Shown: positions 25,944-33,972 of the stretch, piece after piece
How positions within the stretch are numbered: the first letter of the stretch is position 1
Layout: every line of letters begins with the position of its first letter
Assembly (NCBI RefSeq): GCF_041060425.1
Contig: NZ_JAULBC010000002.1
Location: 434,001-498,000, forward strand
Reading direction: 5' to 3'
Source of the DNA: Danxiaibacter flavus
GTDB taxonomy: Bacteria > Bacteroidota > Bacteroidia > Chitinophagales > Chitinophagaceae
Length of the DNA: 64,000 bases
Program-made: the position numbers and the translations under genes
The notes under the pieces: model-generated
Databases searched by the model: none
Seen by the model: only the letters and a program-made list of their open reading frames with translations
Told to the model about the DNA's origin: nothing

Positions 25944-27788
25944 ATGAACAGCGATCAATCACAAACGAAACCAGTAAGCAAAAAAAAGCAATGGCTCTTT
26001 CGCTGCATTGCAGCCTATTTGCCTTTGCTGTTTATTGTGTTGCTGGAAATAATTTTGAGAGTAGCTGGTTATGGACATTCCATGCAGCTTTTTATAACCG
26101 ACACGGACAATGAAGAATATCTTGTAATGAATCGCTTTGCATCTGAACGGTTTTTCAGTAACCCGGAAAACGCAACCAGGGGAAATGCAGAACGTTTTAA
26201 AAAGGAAAAAACACCGGGAACTTTTCGTGTATTTGTGCTGGGAGAATCTACTACAATCGGTTATCCCTACATGCATAACGGATCATTTCATCGCTTGCTT
26301 CAATATCGCTTGCTGCATGAGTATCCATCTCTGAATACCGAGATCATCAACGTATCACTTACTGCAGTTAACTCATACACAGTAAAGGAATTTGCAAAAG
26401 AAGTTGCTGTTTACTCACCCGATGTTGTCATGATCTACAGCGGACATAATGAGTATTATGGTGCATGTGGCGTTGGTTCGACAAGCAGAACTGCAGGAAG
26501 CGCTTTTATGATAAACCTAATGATTCATCTGCGTGAACTTCGCGTAATGCAGCTTATCTCCAATGGTATTCATTCTTTAAAAAGACACGATGCAAAGAAT
26601 GATGAAATTGACGTTACACTAATGGAACGCATGGCTAAAGAACAACAAATTCCTTATCAATCTCCACTATATAAAAAAGGGATTGAACAGTTCAACAGGA
26701 ACATGGGAGAAGCATGCGAAGTACTAAGTAAAAAGAATATTCCAGTCATCATAGGCACATTGGTAAGTAATGAAAAAGATCTTGCCCCTTTTATAAATGC
26801 CAGTGGAGAGGGCTCTGCTAACGATGCATTCAAGAAAGGAAACGAAGCACACCAACACGGTGATTATTCTAAAGCAAAAAAATATTATCGTCTTGCGAAA
26901 GAGTTAGATCTCCTCCGCTTTAGAGCTCCTGACACATTAAACAGCATCATTCAAGAACTGCCTGTTAAATACGCAGGCGTATACGTTGCTGATGCTGAAA
27001 AGATCTTTCAACAACATTCACCCTACGGCGTAATTGGCAACGAGACATTATTGGAGCATGTTCATCCAAACCTTACGGGTTATGCATTGTTGTGTGAGGC
27101 TTTTTATGTCGCCCTAAAACAACATCAATTGTTAAAGGCTTCTCCATCACAAACTTTTACGTTAGATAATTTGTTTGCAGCAATGCCCGTAACTAAAGTA
27201 GACTCTATTAAAGGGGCTTATGAAATTGCCGCATTGAAAATGCGATGGCCGTTTAATCAACCCAAACAACAATTACAGGTGAATACATTTGAAGAAAGAC
27301 TTGCTTCGGATATGCTGACCGGCAAAGTCACCTGGAATCAGACATTAGATACTTTGCTGCCCTACTACGAGCAGAAAAACGATTATGTAAATGCTTTAAA
27401 GGTTGCAGAAACTGCCATGCTTGAATACCCTAACGATGCAACCTTTTATGTATTTGCCGGGAAGTACAGCCAATTATTATCAAAGACCAGCCAGGCTGCA
27501 TTGTATCTGCACAAGGCATTTCAATTACAACCAAGTGGTGAGTTGGCAAAAGAATTAACAAACATGCATTTACAATCTGATGAACCTGAGCTCGCATTGT
27601 ATTACCTGAATTACAACATCAGTCATTCATTATCAAAGAAGGCATTGATGAACATACAACAGGTGATACAACAAGTTTGTTCTTTGAAGAAAGCATTTGC
27701 AAAAGACGCATCAAAAAATTCAGGAAGCCAGATTGCAATGCTCTATCGCCAGTTGGGATATGAAACTGTGGCAAAGAAGTATCAATAG
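25944..27788 (+). CDS. Membrane-anchored SGNH/GDSL hydrolase with C-terminal TPR-like region
   Basis: 614 residues, 5 bp after the MGH1-like gene. A membrane helix is at about 22-40 (IAAYLPLLFIVLLEIILRV). The SGNH esterase motifs are GES at 100-102 with Ser102 as nucleophile (VLGESTTIGYPY), block III Asn169 (YSGHNEYYG) and the C-terminal His in EHVHPN. The last 180 residues contain TPR-like helices (ALKVAETAMLEYPNDATFYVFAGKY). Such proteins often deacylate or otherwise act on glycans. The pairing with a downstream DUF5989 protein suggests a membrane complex. Acetyl-ester removal is inferred. Confidence 0.82.
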   Translation: MNSDQSQTKPVSKKKQWLFRCIAAYLPLLFIVLLEIILRVAGYGHSMQLFITDTDNEEYLVMNRFASERFFSNPENATRGNAERFKKEKTPGTFRVFVLGESTTIGYPYMHNGSFHRLLQYRLLHEYPSLNTEIINVSLTAVNSYTVKEFAKEVAVYSPDVVMIYSGHNEYYGACGVGSTSRTAGSAFMINLMIHLRELRVMQLISNGIHSLKRHDAKNDEIDVTLMERMAKEQQIPYQSPLYKKGIEQFNRNMGEACEVLSKKNIPVIIGTLVSNEKDLAPFINASGEGSANDAFKKGNEAHQHGDYSKAKKYYRLAKELDLLRFRAPDTLNSIIQELPVKYAGVYVADAEKIFQQHSPYGVIGNETLLEHVHPNLTGYALLCEAFYVALKQHQLLKASPSQTFTLDNLFAAMPVTKVDSIKGAYEIAALKMRWPFNQPKQQLQVNTFEERLASDMLTGKVTWNQTLDTLLPYYEQKNDYVNALKVAETAMLEYPNDATFYVFAGKYSQLLSKTSQAALYLHKAFQLQPSGELAKELTNMHLQSDEPELALYYLNYNISHSLSKKALMNIQQVIQQVCSLKKAFAKDASKNSGSQIAMLYRQLGYETVAKKYQ

Positions 27789-27967
27789 GCGATGTTGCTC
27801 CGTTTAGATAATGAGCGGGTTCAAGTACGATTTATGAAGCCCGCCCGCGCCGATGCGCATTCGGACGGGTACAAAGTACTTAAGTTCCCGGACGTTTAAC
27901 TTTTTGTAGCAGTAGAGACGAAGGGATCTTAAGTAGTAACAAATTATTCACCCGACAAAAAAGAATT

Positions 27968-28114
27968 ATGTTCTTCAAGGAATTTTGGGCCTTTATCCGC
28001 ACAAGAAAAAAGTACTGGCTTGTTCCACTTATCCTGCTTCTCTTACTGATGGGCTTGCTCATTTTTGCAACCAGCGGTTCTGCTTTGGCGCCTTTTATTT
28101 ATTCGTTGTTTTAA
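27968..28114 (+). CDS. DUF5989-family 48-residue membrane protein
   Basis: A 48-codon gene from ATG 27968 to TAA 28114. The protein has a basic amphipathic start (MFFKEFWAFIRTRKKYW), one membrane helix (LVPLILLLLLMGLLIFA) and the family ending GSALAPFIYSLF. The match to DUF5989 is good over the whole length. In other bacteria it neighbours SxtJ-like membrane proteins, carbamoyltransferases and SGNH proteins in extracellular polysaccharide or exosortase-type clusters. Here it follows an SGNH hydrolase by 180 bp, which is the same association. Its role is unknown. Confidence 0.85.
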   Translation: MFFKEFWAFIRTRKKYWLVPLILLLLLMGLLIFATSGSALAPFIYSLF

Positions 28115-28146
28115 GGATTGGATAAAATGGAGGATAGGCCTAACTA

Positions 28147-28334
28147 GTTGTTGGTACGCCACATACTAAGCCAACCCTGCATACCAACAACGGCGAGTAC
28201 ATGCCAATACTAGCAGCCAAGGCATGACCTACAAACTTAAACAGTCAAAACACATGGCAAAGTAATCTGAAACAGAAGGAAGACCGTAGTTGTTGGTATG
28301 CCGCAATGGTTTGAGCCAAGCGTACCAACAACTC
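28147..28334. repeat. Two copies of a GTTGTTGGTA inverted-repeat element
   Basis: Copy 1 has GTTGTTGGTA at 28147-28156 and its exact complement at 28182-28191. Copy 2 has AGTTGTTGGTA at 28289-28299 and its exact complement at 28324-28334. Both loops contain AAGCCAA or GAGCCAA, so the copies are related beyond their stems. They lie 142 bp apart in a 331-bp gene-free spacer. Confidence 0.75.
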
Positions 28335-28445
28335 GGAGTGCTGACCGATATTTCATCAATATTGATCACCTAACTGGTTATTGAGGCTTCGCCCACCATG
28401 CGTGCCCTGCACTGCAACAACAGCGGTTGTCTAACAATTCAGAAA

Positions 28446-29942
28446 CTATTTCCAAATACTCTTCAATTCATCAACCGATAAATTCTGGATCGTCATTTTC
28501 GCTCCTGACTCTATTAAAAAACTATCATAAGGTTTTGATGGGAACATAATACTCGTCATCACTGTAAGGCCATTATCTGCAAACAATTCAACGGAAGAAA
28601 CGTCAATATATAATGTGATGGAAGATTTGGCAGAAGTAGCTATCCTCGGCGCGATCTGCTTGTTCCCAAACGACTGTTCAAAATTTGTTTCACCCGATTT
28701 GCTGCGGTCGATGAAAAATTGATTTGAACTTTTCTCATAACCGATGATCAGTTTTTCGCCATTGCTGTTGGATAAAATAATATTATGATCTACCAGGTTA
28801 TCTACATTAAAAGAGAGCCGAAATGGACCATTTAGCTTGCCAGGATAGTTGTAATTTTTTCCATCCACAGCGTTGACCGTTTTGCTATTCGCGACAAGTG
28901 TATTCAGTTCCTTAACCGGATCAGAAGCGAGGTAATAGCTGCCATTTACTTTTTTGAGGCTCAGTTGCCGCGGAATTGTGTTCGCGCTGCGCCAGGCTTG
29001 CGTTGGCACAGCCTGCCCGTACATCCAGTTGCTCATCCAGCCAAGAAAAACTATGCGGTTGCCTGTGTTTGACCATGTTACGCCGGCATAGTCGTCTCTT
29101 CCATAATCAATCCATTTTAACTGGTTATCGTCTGGCATAAATGAATGACCGTCAAAAGTTCCTGTAAAGTACTGCGTACCGGAACCGCCATTGGGCGCAC
29201 CGGGATTTATGCTGACCAACAATACCCAAATTGTCCTCCCTTCATAACTAAGCGGAAAAAGATCGGGACACTCCCACACGCCGCCATGAGCCCCACGATC
29301 TTGGCCAAAAGAGCTTTCTTTGGTCCATTCCTTAAGGTTGGGGGAAGAAAAAAAAGTAATCCTGTCCTTTGTCGCCAGCGTCATGATCCACTTTTTCCCG
29401 GCTTCATACCATCGCACTTTGGGATCCCGGAAATCAGTGATCCCGGGATTGGCAAGGACCGGGTTATGTTCGTATTTTGTCCAGGATTTTCCTTCGTCAA
29501 TACTATACGCAATACTTTGTGTTTGAAAATTGTTGCGTTGAGCCTTTTCTCCTACGGGATCATGATTGGTGTAAATAGCAACAAGCGGCGCCTTGCCATT
29601 TTTTCCAAATCCTGAAGTGTTATTGACATCTGCAACGGCACTTCCGGAAAAAATGTAACCAAGGCTATCAGGATATAGGGCAATTGGCTGCTCCTGCCAG
29701 TGCACCATGTCTTTACTGGTAGCATGCCCCCAATGCATAGGTCCCCACACCGTACTTTCCGGGTAATATTGAAAGAATAAGTGATAAATGTCTTTATAGT
29801 AAACCATCCCATTGGGATCATTCATCCAGCTTTTCTTTGGCGAAAAATGGATCTGAGGACGATATAAATCCTGGTATGACTGGGCATTTACAGTAGCCAA
29901 CAGCATGCAACCGGCAATCGCGAAATAGTTTCTTAGTTTCAT
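28446..29942 (-). CDS. GH32 fructan hydrolase (levanase/inulinase/invertase type)
   Basis: 498 residues from the ATG at 29942, with a signal peptide (IAGCMLLATVNAQ). The five-bladed propeller carries the three GH32 acids: nucleophile Asp42 in WMNDPNG, transition-state stabiliser Asp173 in FRDP and acid/base Glu224 in ECPD. A C-terminal beta-sandwich follows (ITLYIDVSSVELFADNG). It would release fructose from fructans or sucrose-like sugars at the cell surface. It is convergent with the preceding hydrolase block and has its own transcription. No fructan-type SusCD or fructokinase is next to it. Confidence 0.93.
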   Translation of the reverse strand: MKLRNYFAIAGCMLLATVNAQSYQDLYRPQIHFSPKKSWMNDPNGMVYYKDIYHLFFQYYPESTVWGPMHWGHATSKDMVHWQEQPIALYPDSLGYIFSGSAVADVNNTSGFGKNGKAPLVAIYTNHDPVGEKAQRNNFQTQSIAYSIDEGKSWTKYEHNPVLANPGITDFRDPKVRWYEAGKKWIMTLATKDRITFFSSPNLKEWTKESSFGQDRGAHGGVWECPDLFPLSYEGRTIWVLLVSINPGAPNGGSGTQYFTGTFDGHSFMPDDNQLKWIDYGRDDYAGVTWSNTGNRIVFLGWMSNWMYGQAVPTQAWRSANTIPRQLSLKKVNGSYYLASDPVKELNTLVANSKTVNAVDGKNYNYPGKLNGPFRLSFNVDNLVDHNIILSNSNGEKLIIGYEKSSNQFFIDRSKSGETNFEQSFGNKQIAPRIATSAKSSITLYIDVSSVELFADNGLTVMTSIMFPSKPYDSFLIESGAKMTIQNLSVDELKSIWK

Positions 29943-30096
29943 AGCCTGGAGAATGTTTAAGTCCAACAACAATCGAGAATCAAACGCTACTTTAAAATAC
30001 TCCATTTATGGCTGGGATGGAAATTTAGTACGGAATATATCTGTATAGGTTAAGCACTACAAAATAACCGGGAGTAGCCAGGAAACACTATTCAAT

Positions 30097-31104
30097 TTAT
30101 ACCACCAGCAAACTGCAGCCACGGATATCGCTGTTATCAAGTCTTCCCCACACTTCAAAACTCCCATCCTCATAAACAATTCCCACATCATCCGTCGCTA
30201 TAAAGCAACAGCTGTCGTGGTTGGCAAGATCTATAACATTTATAATGCCTCGCCCTGAGGTTTTGACGAGAAAGGGATCTTCCTCATCTCTTACCAATAT
30301 TTTCATCCACGGCGGGCACACAAACCGCCCCTCAACTTTTGAATAAGCCTGGCTTAATAGTTCTGTCATACCATACTCAGAATGAATGGCACTAACGCCC
30401 AGGCCTTTATGTAACAGGCCATGTACTTCCTGGCGCGTTAGTTCACGCCGGCGCCCCTTCATGCCGCCGGTTTCCATAATCGTGGTATGTTTTAACGGCA
30501 TGGGAAATTGTTCTGCAAAATCGAGCAGCGCAAACGTCACCCCTATCAATAACACTTTTTGCCCATTAGATTCTGTCTGTTTCAAAACTTCAGCAAGCTT
30601 TCCGAATTCATCGAGGTAAAAACCACTCAAAGGATTACCGGATAAGCCGATAAGCTTATCAACCATGTATACCAACGAAGATCCTTTCCGCTCTAAATAT
30701 GCAGGAAGAAGCCCAATAATACACCAATCCTTTATGTCGCCATAAAATAATTCGAATGCTTTGATAAAGCTCTCTTCATAAACTGACACATCCCTGACGA
30801 AATGATTGCTGTTTATTGTTTGAGTTGTGCCGCTGCTACTGAAAGCAATTTGTGGTTCATATTCTCCCGTCTTAACCGCATGCGTCTTGAAAAAAGAGAT
30901 CGGTAAATAGGCAATCTGCTGCAACGTTTGAACGTTATCTGTTTTAGTAACATCGCACCACTGGCGATACACACTATTTTCGGCATACTGATAATTAAAG
31001 AAATTCAGCGCTGTGGCTGTAAAATCAATTTTCCCGGTGAAAATATTGTTAACGTCAGGCGAACTATGTTTCAACTGATGGTTTGTTTTATATAAATTTG
31101 ACAT
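30097..31104 (-). CDS. LuxE/PaaK-like acyl-protein synthetase/acyltransferase
   Basis: 335 residues from the ATG at 31104 (MSNLYKTNHQ). Family features include LPISFFKTHAVKTGEY, the nucleotide-binding loop AFSSSGTT, TTIMETGGMKGRRRELTRQEV, AIHSEYGMTELLSQAY and the C-terminal DVGIVYEDGSFEVWGRLDNSDIRG. These belong to the adenylate-forming LuxE/PaaK group, which activates fatty or aromatic acids. A start at 31104 gives a normal N-terminus and places a TAATTTTG box 20 bp upstream. The acyl substrate is not evident, and no luxCD-like partner is nearby. Confidence 0.85.
   Translation of the reverse strand: MSNLYKTNHQLKHSSPDVNNIFTGKIDFTATALNFFNYQYAENSVYRQWCDVTKTDNVQTLQQIAYLPISFFKTHAVKTGEYEPQIAFSSSGTTQTINSNHFVRDVSVYEESFIKAFELFYGDIKDWCIIGLLPAYLERKGSSLVYMVDKLIGLSGNPLSGFYLDEFGKLAEVLKQTESNGQKVLLIGVTFALLDFAEQFPMPLKHTTIMETGGMKGRRRELTRQEVHGLLHKGLGVSAIHSEYGMTELLSQAYSKVEGRFVCPPWMKILVRDEEDPFLVKTSGRGIINVIDLANHDSCCFIATDDVGIVYEDGSFEVWGRLDNSDIRGCSLLVV
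31093..31100 (+). promoter_or_regulatory. -7 box (TAAATTTG) for the lipoprotein gene
   Basis: Exact TAnnTTTG match on the plus strand. Transcription would begin about 31107, after the first possible ATG (31103), so this box favours the ATG at 31118 as the lipoprotein start. Confidence 0.45.
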
Positions 31105-31117
31105 GAAAGTAAAGAAA

Positions 31118-31579
31118 ATGAAAGCAAAATTATTAATCCTCAGCATATTGGTAACAGTTTTGGCGGCTTGTAGCAAGGATAAGTTCACAACAAAACCTCA
31201 ATTAAAATTCAAAAGCGTAAACGTCACTGAATTAAATCAGGGTGATGTATTGGAATTCAAGCTGCAGGTTACTGATAAAGAGGGTGATATACAAGATTCT
31301 ATATGGTTTCAACGAATATCTAAAGTTTGCAAGGGTGAGGGGGCTAATGAACTGTCAGATGTCCCTTCTCCTTATGCAATGCCTAAATTCGACAGCAGGG
31401 CCGACGTGAACGGCGAAATAACAATGACATTTTCTTACAACTCAATCGGAACCGGTTACCCGTCTTTAGGAGGCTGCGGATTCAGGGCTGATACCAGTGT
31501 TTTCAGGTTTTGGATACGTGATAATGCGCAACATGTGAGCGATACTATTTCATCTCCTCCTATCACGTTTTTAAAATAA
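31118..31579 (+). CDS. Hypothetical lipoprotein
   Basis: 153 residues from the ATG at 31118; an in-frame ATG at 31103 would add five residues and would share a CATG with the divergent gene. The signal sequence is LLILSILVTVLAAC with a clear LAAC lipobox. The mature part looks like one beta-sandwich domain (LKFKSVNVTELNQGDVLEFKL, then RFWIRDNAQHVSDTI) with two cysteines that could pair. I recognise no named family. It precedes the UbiA-like gene by 4 bp, so the two are probably co-transcribed. Confidence 0.75.
   Translation: MKAKLLILSILVTVLAACSKDKFTTKPQLKFKSVNVTELNQGDVLEFKLQVTDKEGDIQDSIWFQRISKVCKGEGANELSDVPSPYAMPKFDSRADVNGEITMTFSYNSIGTGYPSLGGCGFRADTSVFRFWIRDNAQHVSDTISSPPITFLK
31125..31132 (-). 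promoter_or_regulatory. -7 box (TAATTTTG) for the LuxE-like gene
   Basis: Exact TAnnTTTG match on the minus strand, 20 bp before the ATG at 31104. It overlaps the start region of the divergent lipoprotein gene. Confidence 0.4.
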
Positions 31580-31583
31580 TCCT

Positions 31584-32489
31584 TTGTTTAGAAAGCTAAC
31601 CGAGTTAATCTTTTTTGGTAACTATTTTTACGCATCATGCGCAGTCGCGTTGGCTATAGAAACCAATGTTCAACTCGGATACACGCTGAATCCTTTTCTG
31701 TTTTACGTGTTGCTCGCAGCAGGCACAGTGTACTACTATAATACTGCATATATAACCGAATCTGTTGTTCCAACCACCAATAAAAGAAAAGCATGGTATC
31801 AGAATCATGCTAAACAAGCCAGGTTAACGCAAACAATTTTGTTATGGCTGGTTATCGCGGGTAGTATTTACGTTGCACTAACTTATTATAAGGGTTTGCT
31901 ATCCTTGTCCTTATCCAATTGGTTTATTCTTTTTTGTACCCCGCTAATTGCAATACTCTATTACGGACTTTCCTGGAGCGATATTTTTCATTTGAATCTT
32001 CGTGAAAATGGTTTTCTTAAACCCTTTGTGATCGGTGCAGTCTGGGCCGGAGTGGTGACCATCTACCCGATCATGTTTAAGATCATTCAGACAGAAAGCA
32101 CTTTCCAGGTTTCTTTTTTTGCCGTGTGGCTGTTCATAAAGAACTGGATGTTCATAACGGTGCTATGCATTATGTTTGATATTAAGGATTATGCGACGGA
32201 CCACAACATGCAATTGAAAACATTTGTAGTACGTGCAGGTTTACGTAAAACAATATTTCTCATCATTATTCCACTTAGTCTTGCAGGATGGCTTTCTTTT
32301 CTTGTATTTGCCTATTTCAGAAATTTTACGTTTCAGCGCATATTGTTTAACAGCATCCCTTTTATTCTCTTACTGATTGTGGCTTACTCAATGCATCAAC
32401 GAAAATCTATTCTTTACTACCTGTTTATTATTGACGGGTTAATGCTCGCAAAAGCTGTTTGCGGCGTATTGGGCGTTGTGTTCGGATAA
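31584..32489 (+). CDS. UbiA-like polytopic membrane protein
   Basis: 301 residues with about nine membrane helices and a TTG start; no ATG occurs near the N-terminus. The spacing of loops resembles UbiA prenyltransferases: a first loop after AGTVYYYNTAYI and a second FDIKDYATDHN between helices, corresponding to the second Asp-rich motif. The first Asp-rich motif is degenerate (NTAYITES), so prenyl transfer is doubtful. It follows the lipoprotein gene by 4 bp. Confidence 0.65.
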   Translation: MFRKLTELIFFGNYFYASCAVALAIETNVQLGYTLNPFLFYVLLAAGTVYYYNTAYITESVVPTTNKRKAWYQNHAKQARLTQTILLWLVIAGSIYVALTYYKGLLSLSLSNWFILFCTPLIAILYYGLSWSDIFHLNLRENGFLKPFVIGAVWAGVVTIYPIMFKIIQTESTFQVSFFAVWLFIKNWMFITVLCIMFDIKDYATDHNMQLKTFVVRAGLRKTIFLIIIPLSLAGWLSFLVFAYFRNFTFQRILFNSIPFILLLIVAYSMHQRKSILYYLFIIDGLMLAKAVCGVLGVVFG

Positions 32490-32547
32490 CTTACTTTAAC
32501 ATTGATTTGGTAAGACGTTTGGCCAGGGCTTGGTAAATTAGAGGAAT

Positions 32548-33249
32548 ATGCGTGCAGCTACCATTCTTCTGCTTTCATCATTTATTATAGCAAAGCCTCT
32601 ATCGGCGCAAGAATTTCTGCAAGGTAAAATTGTGGAAAAGGGTTCTGGCAGAATACTTATGTCAGTAACAATCCATAATCTTACCAATAATACTTATGCA
32701 AGCTCGGACATGGGTGGCTTTTTCAAAATAATGGCGGCAAAAAATGATCAAATTACTTTTTCAACGGATGGTTATTTTACTTATTCATTTACCGTAACTA
32801 CAAAAAATTTATACGCTGATAATAAAATTATTCTTGAGCCGGCAGGTAACATGCTTGATTCAGTAACGGTGATTAGCAAGTACAAGGTGGATTCCATTAA
32901 TCGCCGGAGTGAATATGCATCGTTGTATAACCGGCCAATGTCAAGAGTAACGGGCGGCCACACTCCGGTTGGCTTTGGAATTAATTTCAGTCCCTTCACC
33001 TACTTTTCGCGTCAGGAAAAACAACGCCGCGATCTAAAAAAACGTTTGAAAAAAGAGGACGAAGCCTCTTACATCGACTTCCGGTTCTCACCTGAACAGG
33101 TCACAAGGTTAACATCGTTAAAAGGTGATTCTCTTCAATCCTTTCTCAGCAAATACCGGCCAACTTACTCTTTCTGTCGCAAAGCATCAACTGACGATAT
33201 GCGCACGTATATTCAAACATCGTATAGGGAGTTTGTAAAGAACAATTAA
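32548..33249 (+). CDS. Secreted CarboxypepD_reg-like domain protein
   Basis: 233 residues. The signal peptide ends in AKPLSAQ. A carboxypeptidase regulatory-like beta-sandwich follows (LQGKIVEKGSGRILMSVTIHNL, then DMGGFFKIMA and ITFSTDGYFTY) to about residue 105. The remainder is a charged, helical C-terminal region (QEKQRRDLKKRLKKEDEASY) without an outer-membrane barrel. Many Bacteroidota envelope proteins have this layout; the function is not known. Confidence 0.8.
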   Translation: MRAATILLLSSFIIAKPLSAQEFLQGKIVEKGSGRILMSVTIHNLTNNTYASSDMGGFFKIMAAKNDQITFSTDGYFTYSFTVTTKNLYADNKIILEPAGNMLDSVTVISKYKVDSINRRSEYASLYNRPMSRVTGGHTPVGFGINFSPFTYFSRQEKQRRDLKKRLKKEDEASYIDFRFSPEQVTRLTSLKGDSLQSFLSKYRPTYSFCRKASTDDMRTYIQTSYREFVKNN

Positions 33250-33250
33250 T

Positions 33251-33490
33251 GTACGATGTAAGATGTAAGATGTGAACCACCTTAAGTACGAATTACGAAG
33301 TACGAAGTACCCAGGTTTAACAGTACAAGTCTATCTCAAAGCTGATGCTGTTCAAAACAAATAATCAATGGTCGTTCTAACGTACTTCGTACTTCGTAAT
33401 TCGTACTTTAAACTCACATTGGCGCACCAACACCCGGCATCTACATCGTACACCGTACATCTAACATCGTACATGTGCTCACATCGTACA
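33251..33490. repeat. Nested long inverted repeats (two repeat families)
   Basis: The outer pair is GTACGATGTAAGATGTAAGATG at 33251-33272 with inverted GTACATC units at 33440-33489. The inner pair is TAAGTACGAATTACGAAG... at 33282-33310 with its complement at 33382-33411, 27 bp perfect before one indel. The whole spacer between two co-directional genes could fold into one large cruciform. No coding sequence is seen. Confidence 0.8.
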
Positions 33491-33497
33491 TTTGTTT

Positions 33498-33505
33498 TAT
33501 TTTTG
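33498..33505 (+). promoter_or_regulatory. -7 box (TATTTTTG) for the ArsC-family gene
   Basis: Exact TAnnTTTG match, 19 bp before the ATG at 33525. It adjoins the repeat block, so the promoter sits at the repeat boundary. Confidence 0.45.
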
Positions 33506-33524
33506 CGCGAAATTTCTTACAACG

Positions 33525-33890
33525 ATGTACAAAGTGTATGGTATTCCGAATTGCGATACGGTAAAGAAGACATTAACGTGGCTGAAAGATCATAATATTC
33601 CTTTTGAATTTCATAACTACAAAACGGAAGGTATTAGTGCGGAGAAACTTAAAGAGTGGAGCAAACAGGTGGGTTGGGAAGTGTTGTTGAATAAAAAAAG
33701 TACGACGTGGAAAGGTATAGATCCTGCGGTTCAGGCGACCGTTACTTCCGTGAAAAATGCAGTTTCTTTAATGAAAGAAAATACAAGTCTTATCAAACGT
33801 CCGGTGATTGAATTAAATAATGAAGTGATCAGCGTAGGATTCGATGCAGCTTCTTACGAAGAAAAATTCCGTTCAAAACTTACAGCATAG
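33525..33890 (+). CDS. ArsC/Spx-family (YffB-like) thioredoxin-fold protein
   Basis: 121 residues. Cys10 lies in GIPNCDTVKKTLTWL, the family's C-x3-K motif. The conserved WEVLLNKKSTTWK and IKRPVIE segments follow, and Arg95 in KRPVIE is in the place of the family arginine. The protein has a single catalytic-type cysteine, as in YffB-like members, and may reduce arsenate-like or glutathione-linked substrates; a Spx-like regulatory role is less likely. The downstream terminator is shared with the convergent gene. Confidence 0.85.
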   Translation: MYKVYGIPNCDTVKKTLTWLKDHNIPFEFHNYKTEGISAEKLKEWSKQVGWEVLLNKKSTTWKGIDPAVQATVTSVKNAVSLMKENTSLIKRPVIELNNEVISVGFDAASYEEKFRSKLTA

Positions 33891-33906
33891 TTTTCGGATG
33901 TATGCA

Positions 33907-33948
33907 TAAAAAAATGAGCGGCAACCATAAATTACCGCTCATTTTTTT
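33907..33948. terminator. Bidirectional terminator between convergent genes
   Basis: AAAAAATGAGCGG and CCGCTCATTTTTTT flank a 13-base loop. A and T tracts on both sides let it work for the rightward ArsC-like gene and the leftward TlpA/his operon. Confidence 0.9.
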
Positions 33949-33972
33949 ATGTTCAGCGTCTCGCAAGACTTC

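Noticed and set aside
28446..29942. GH32 enzyme as part of the same operon as the GH127 cluster
   Set aside because: It is on the opposite strand, convergent with the hydrolase block, and separated from it by a repeat-containing spacer, so it must have its own promoter.
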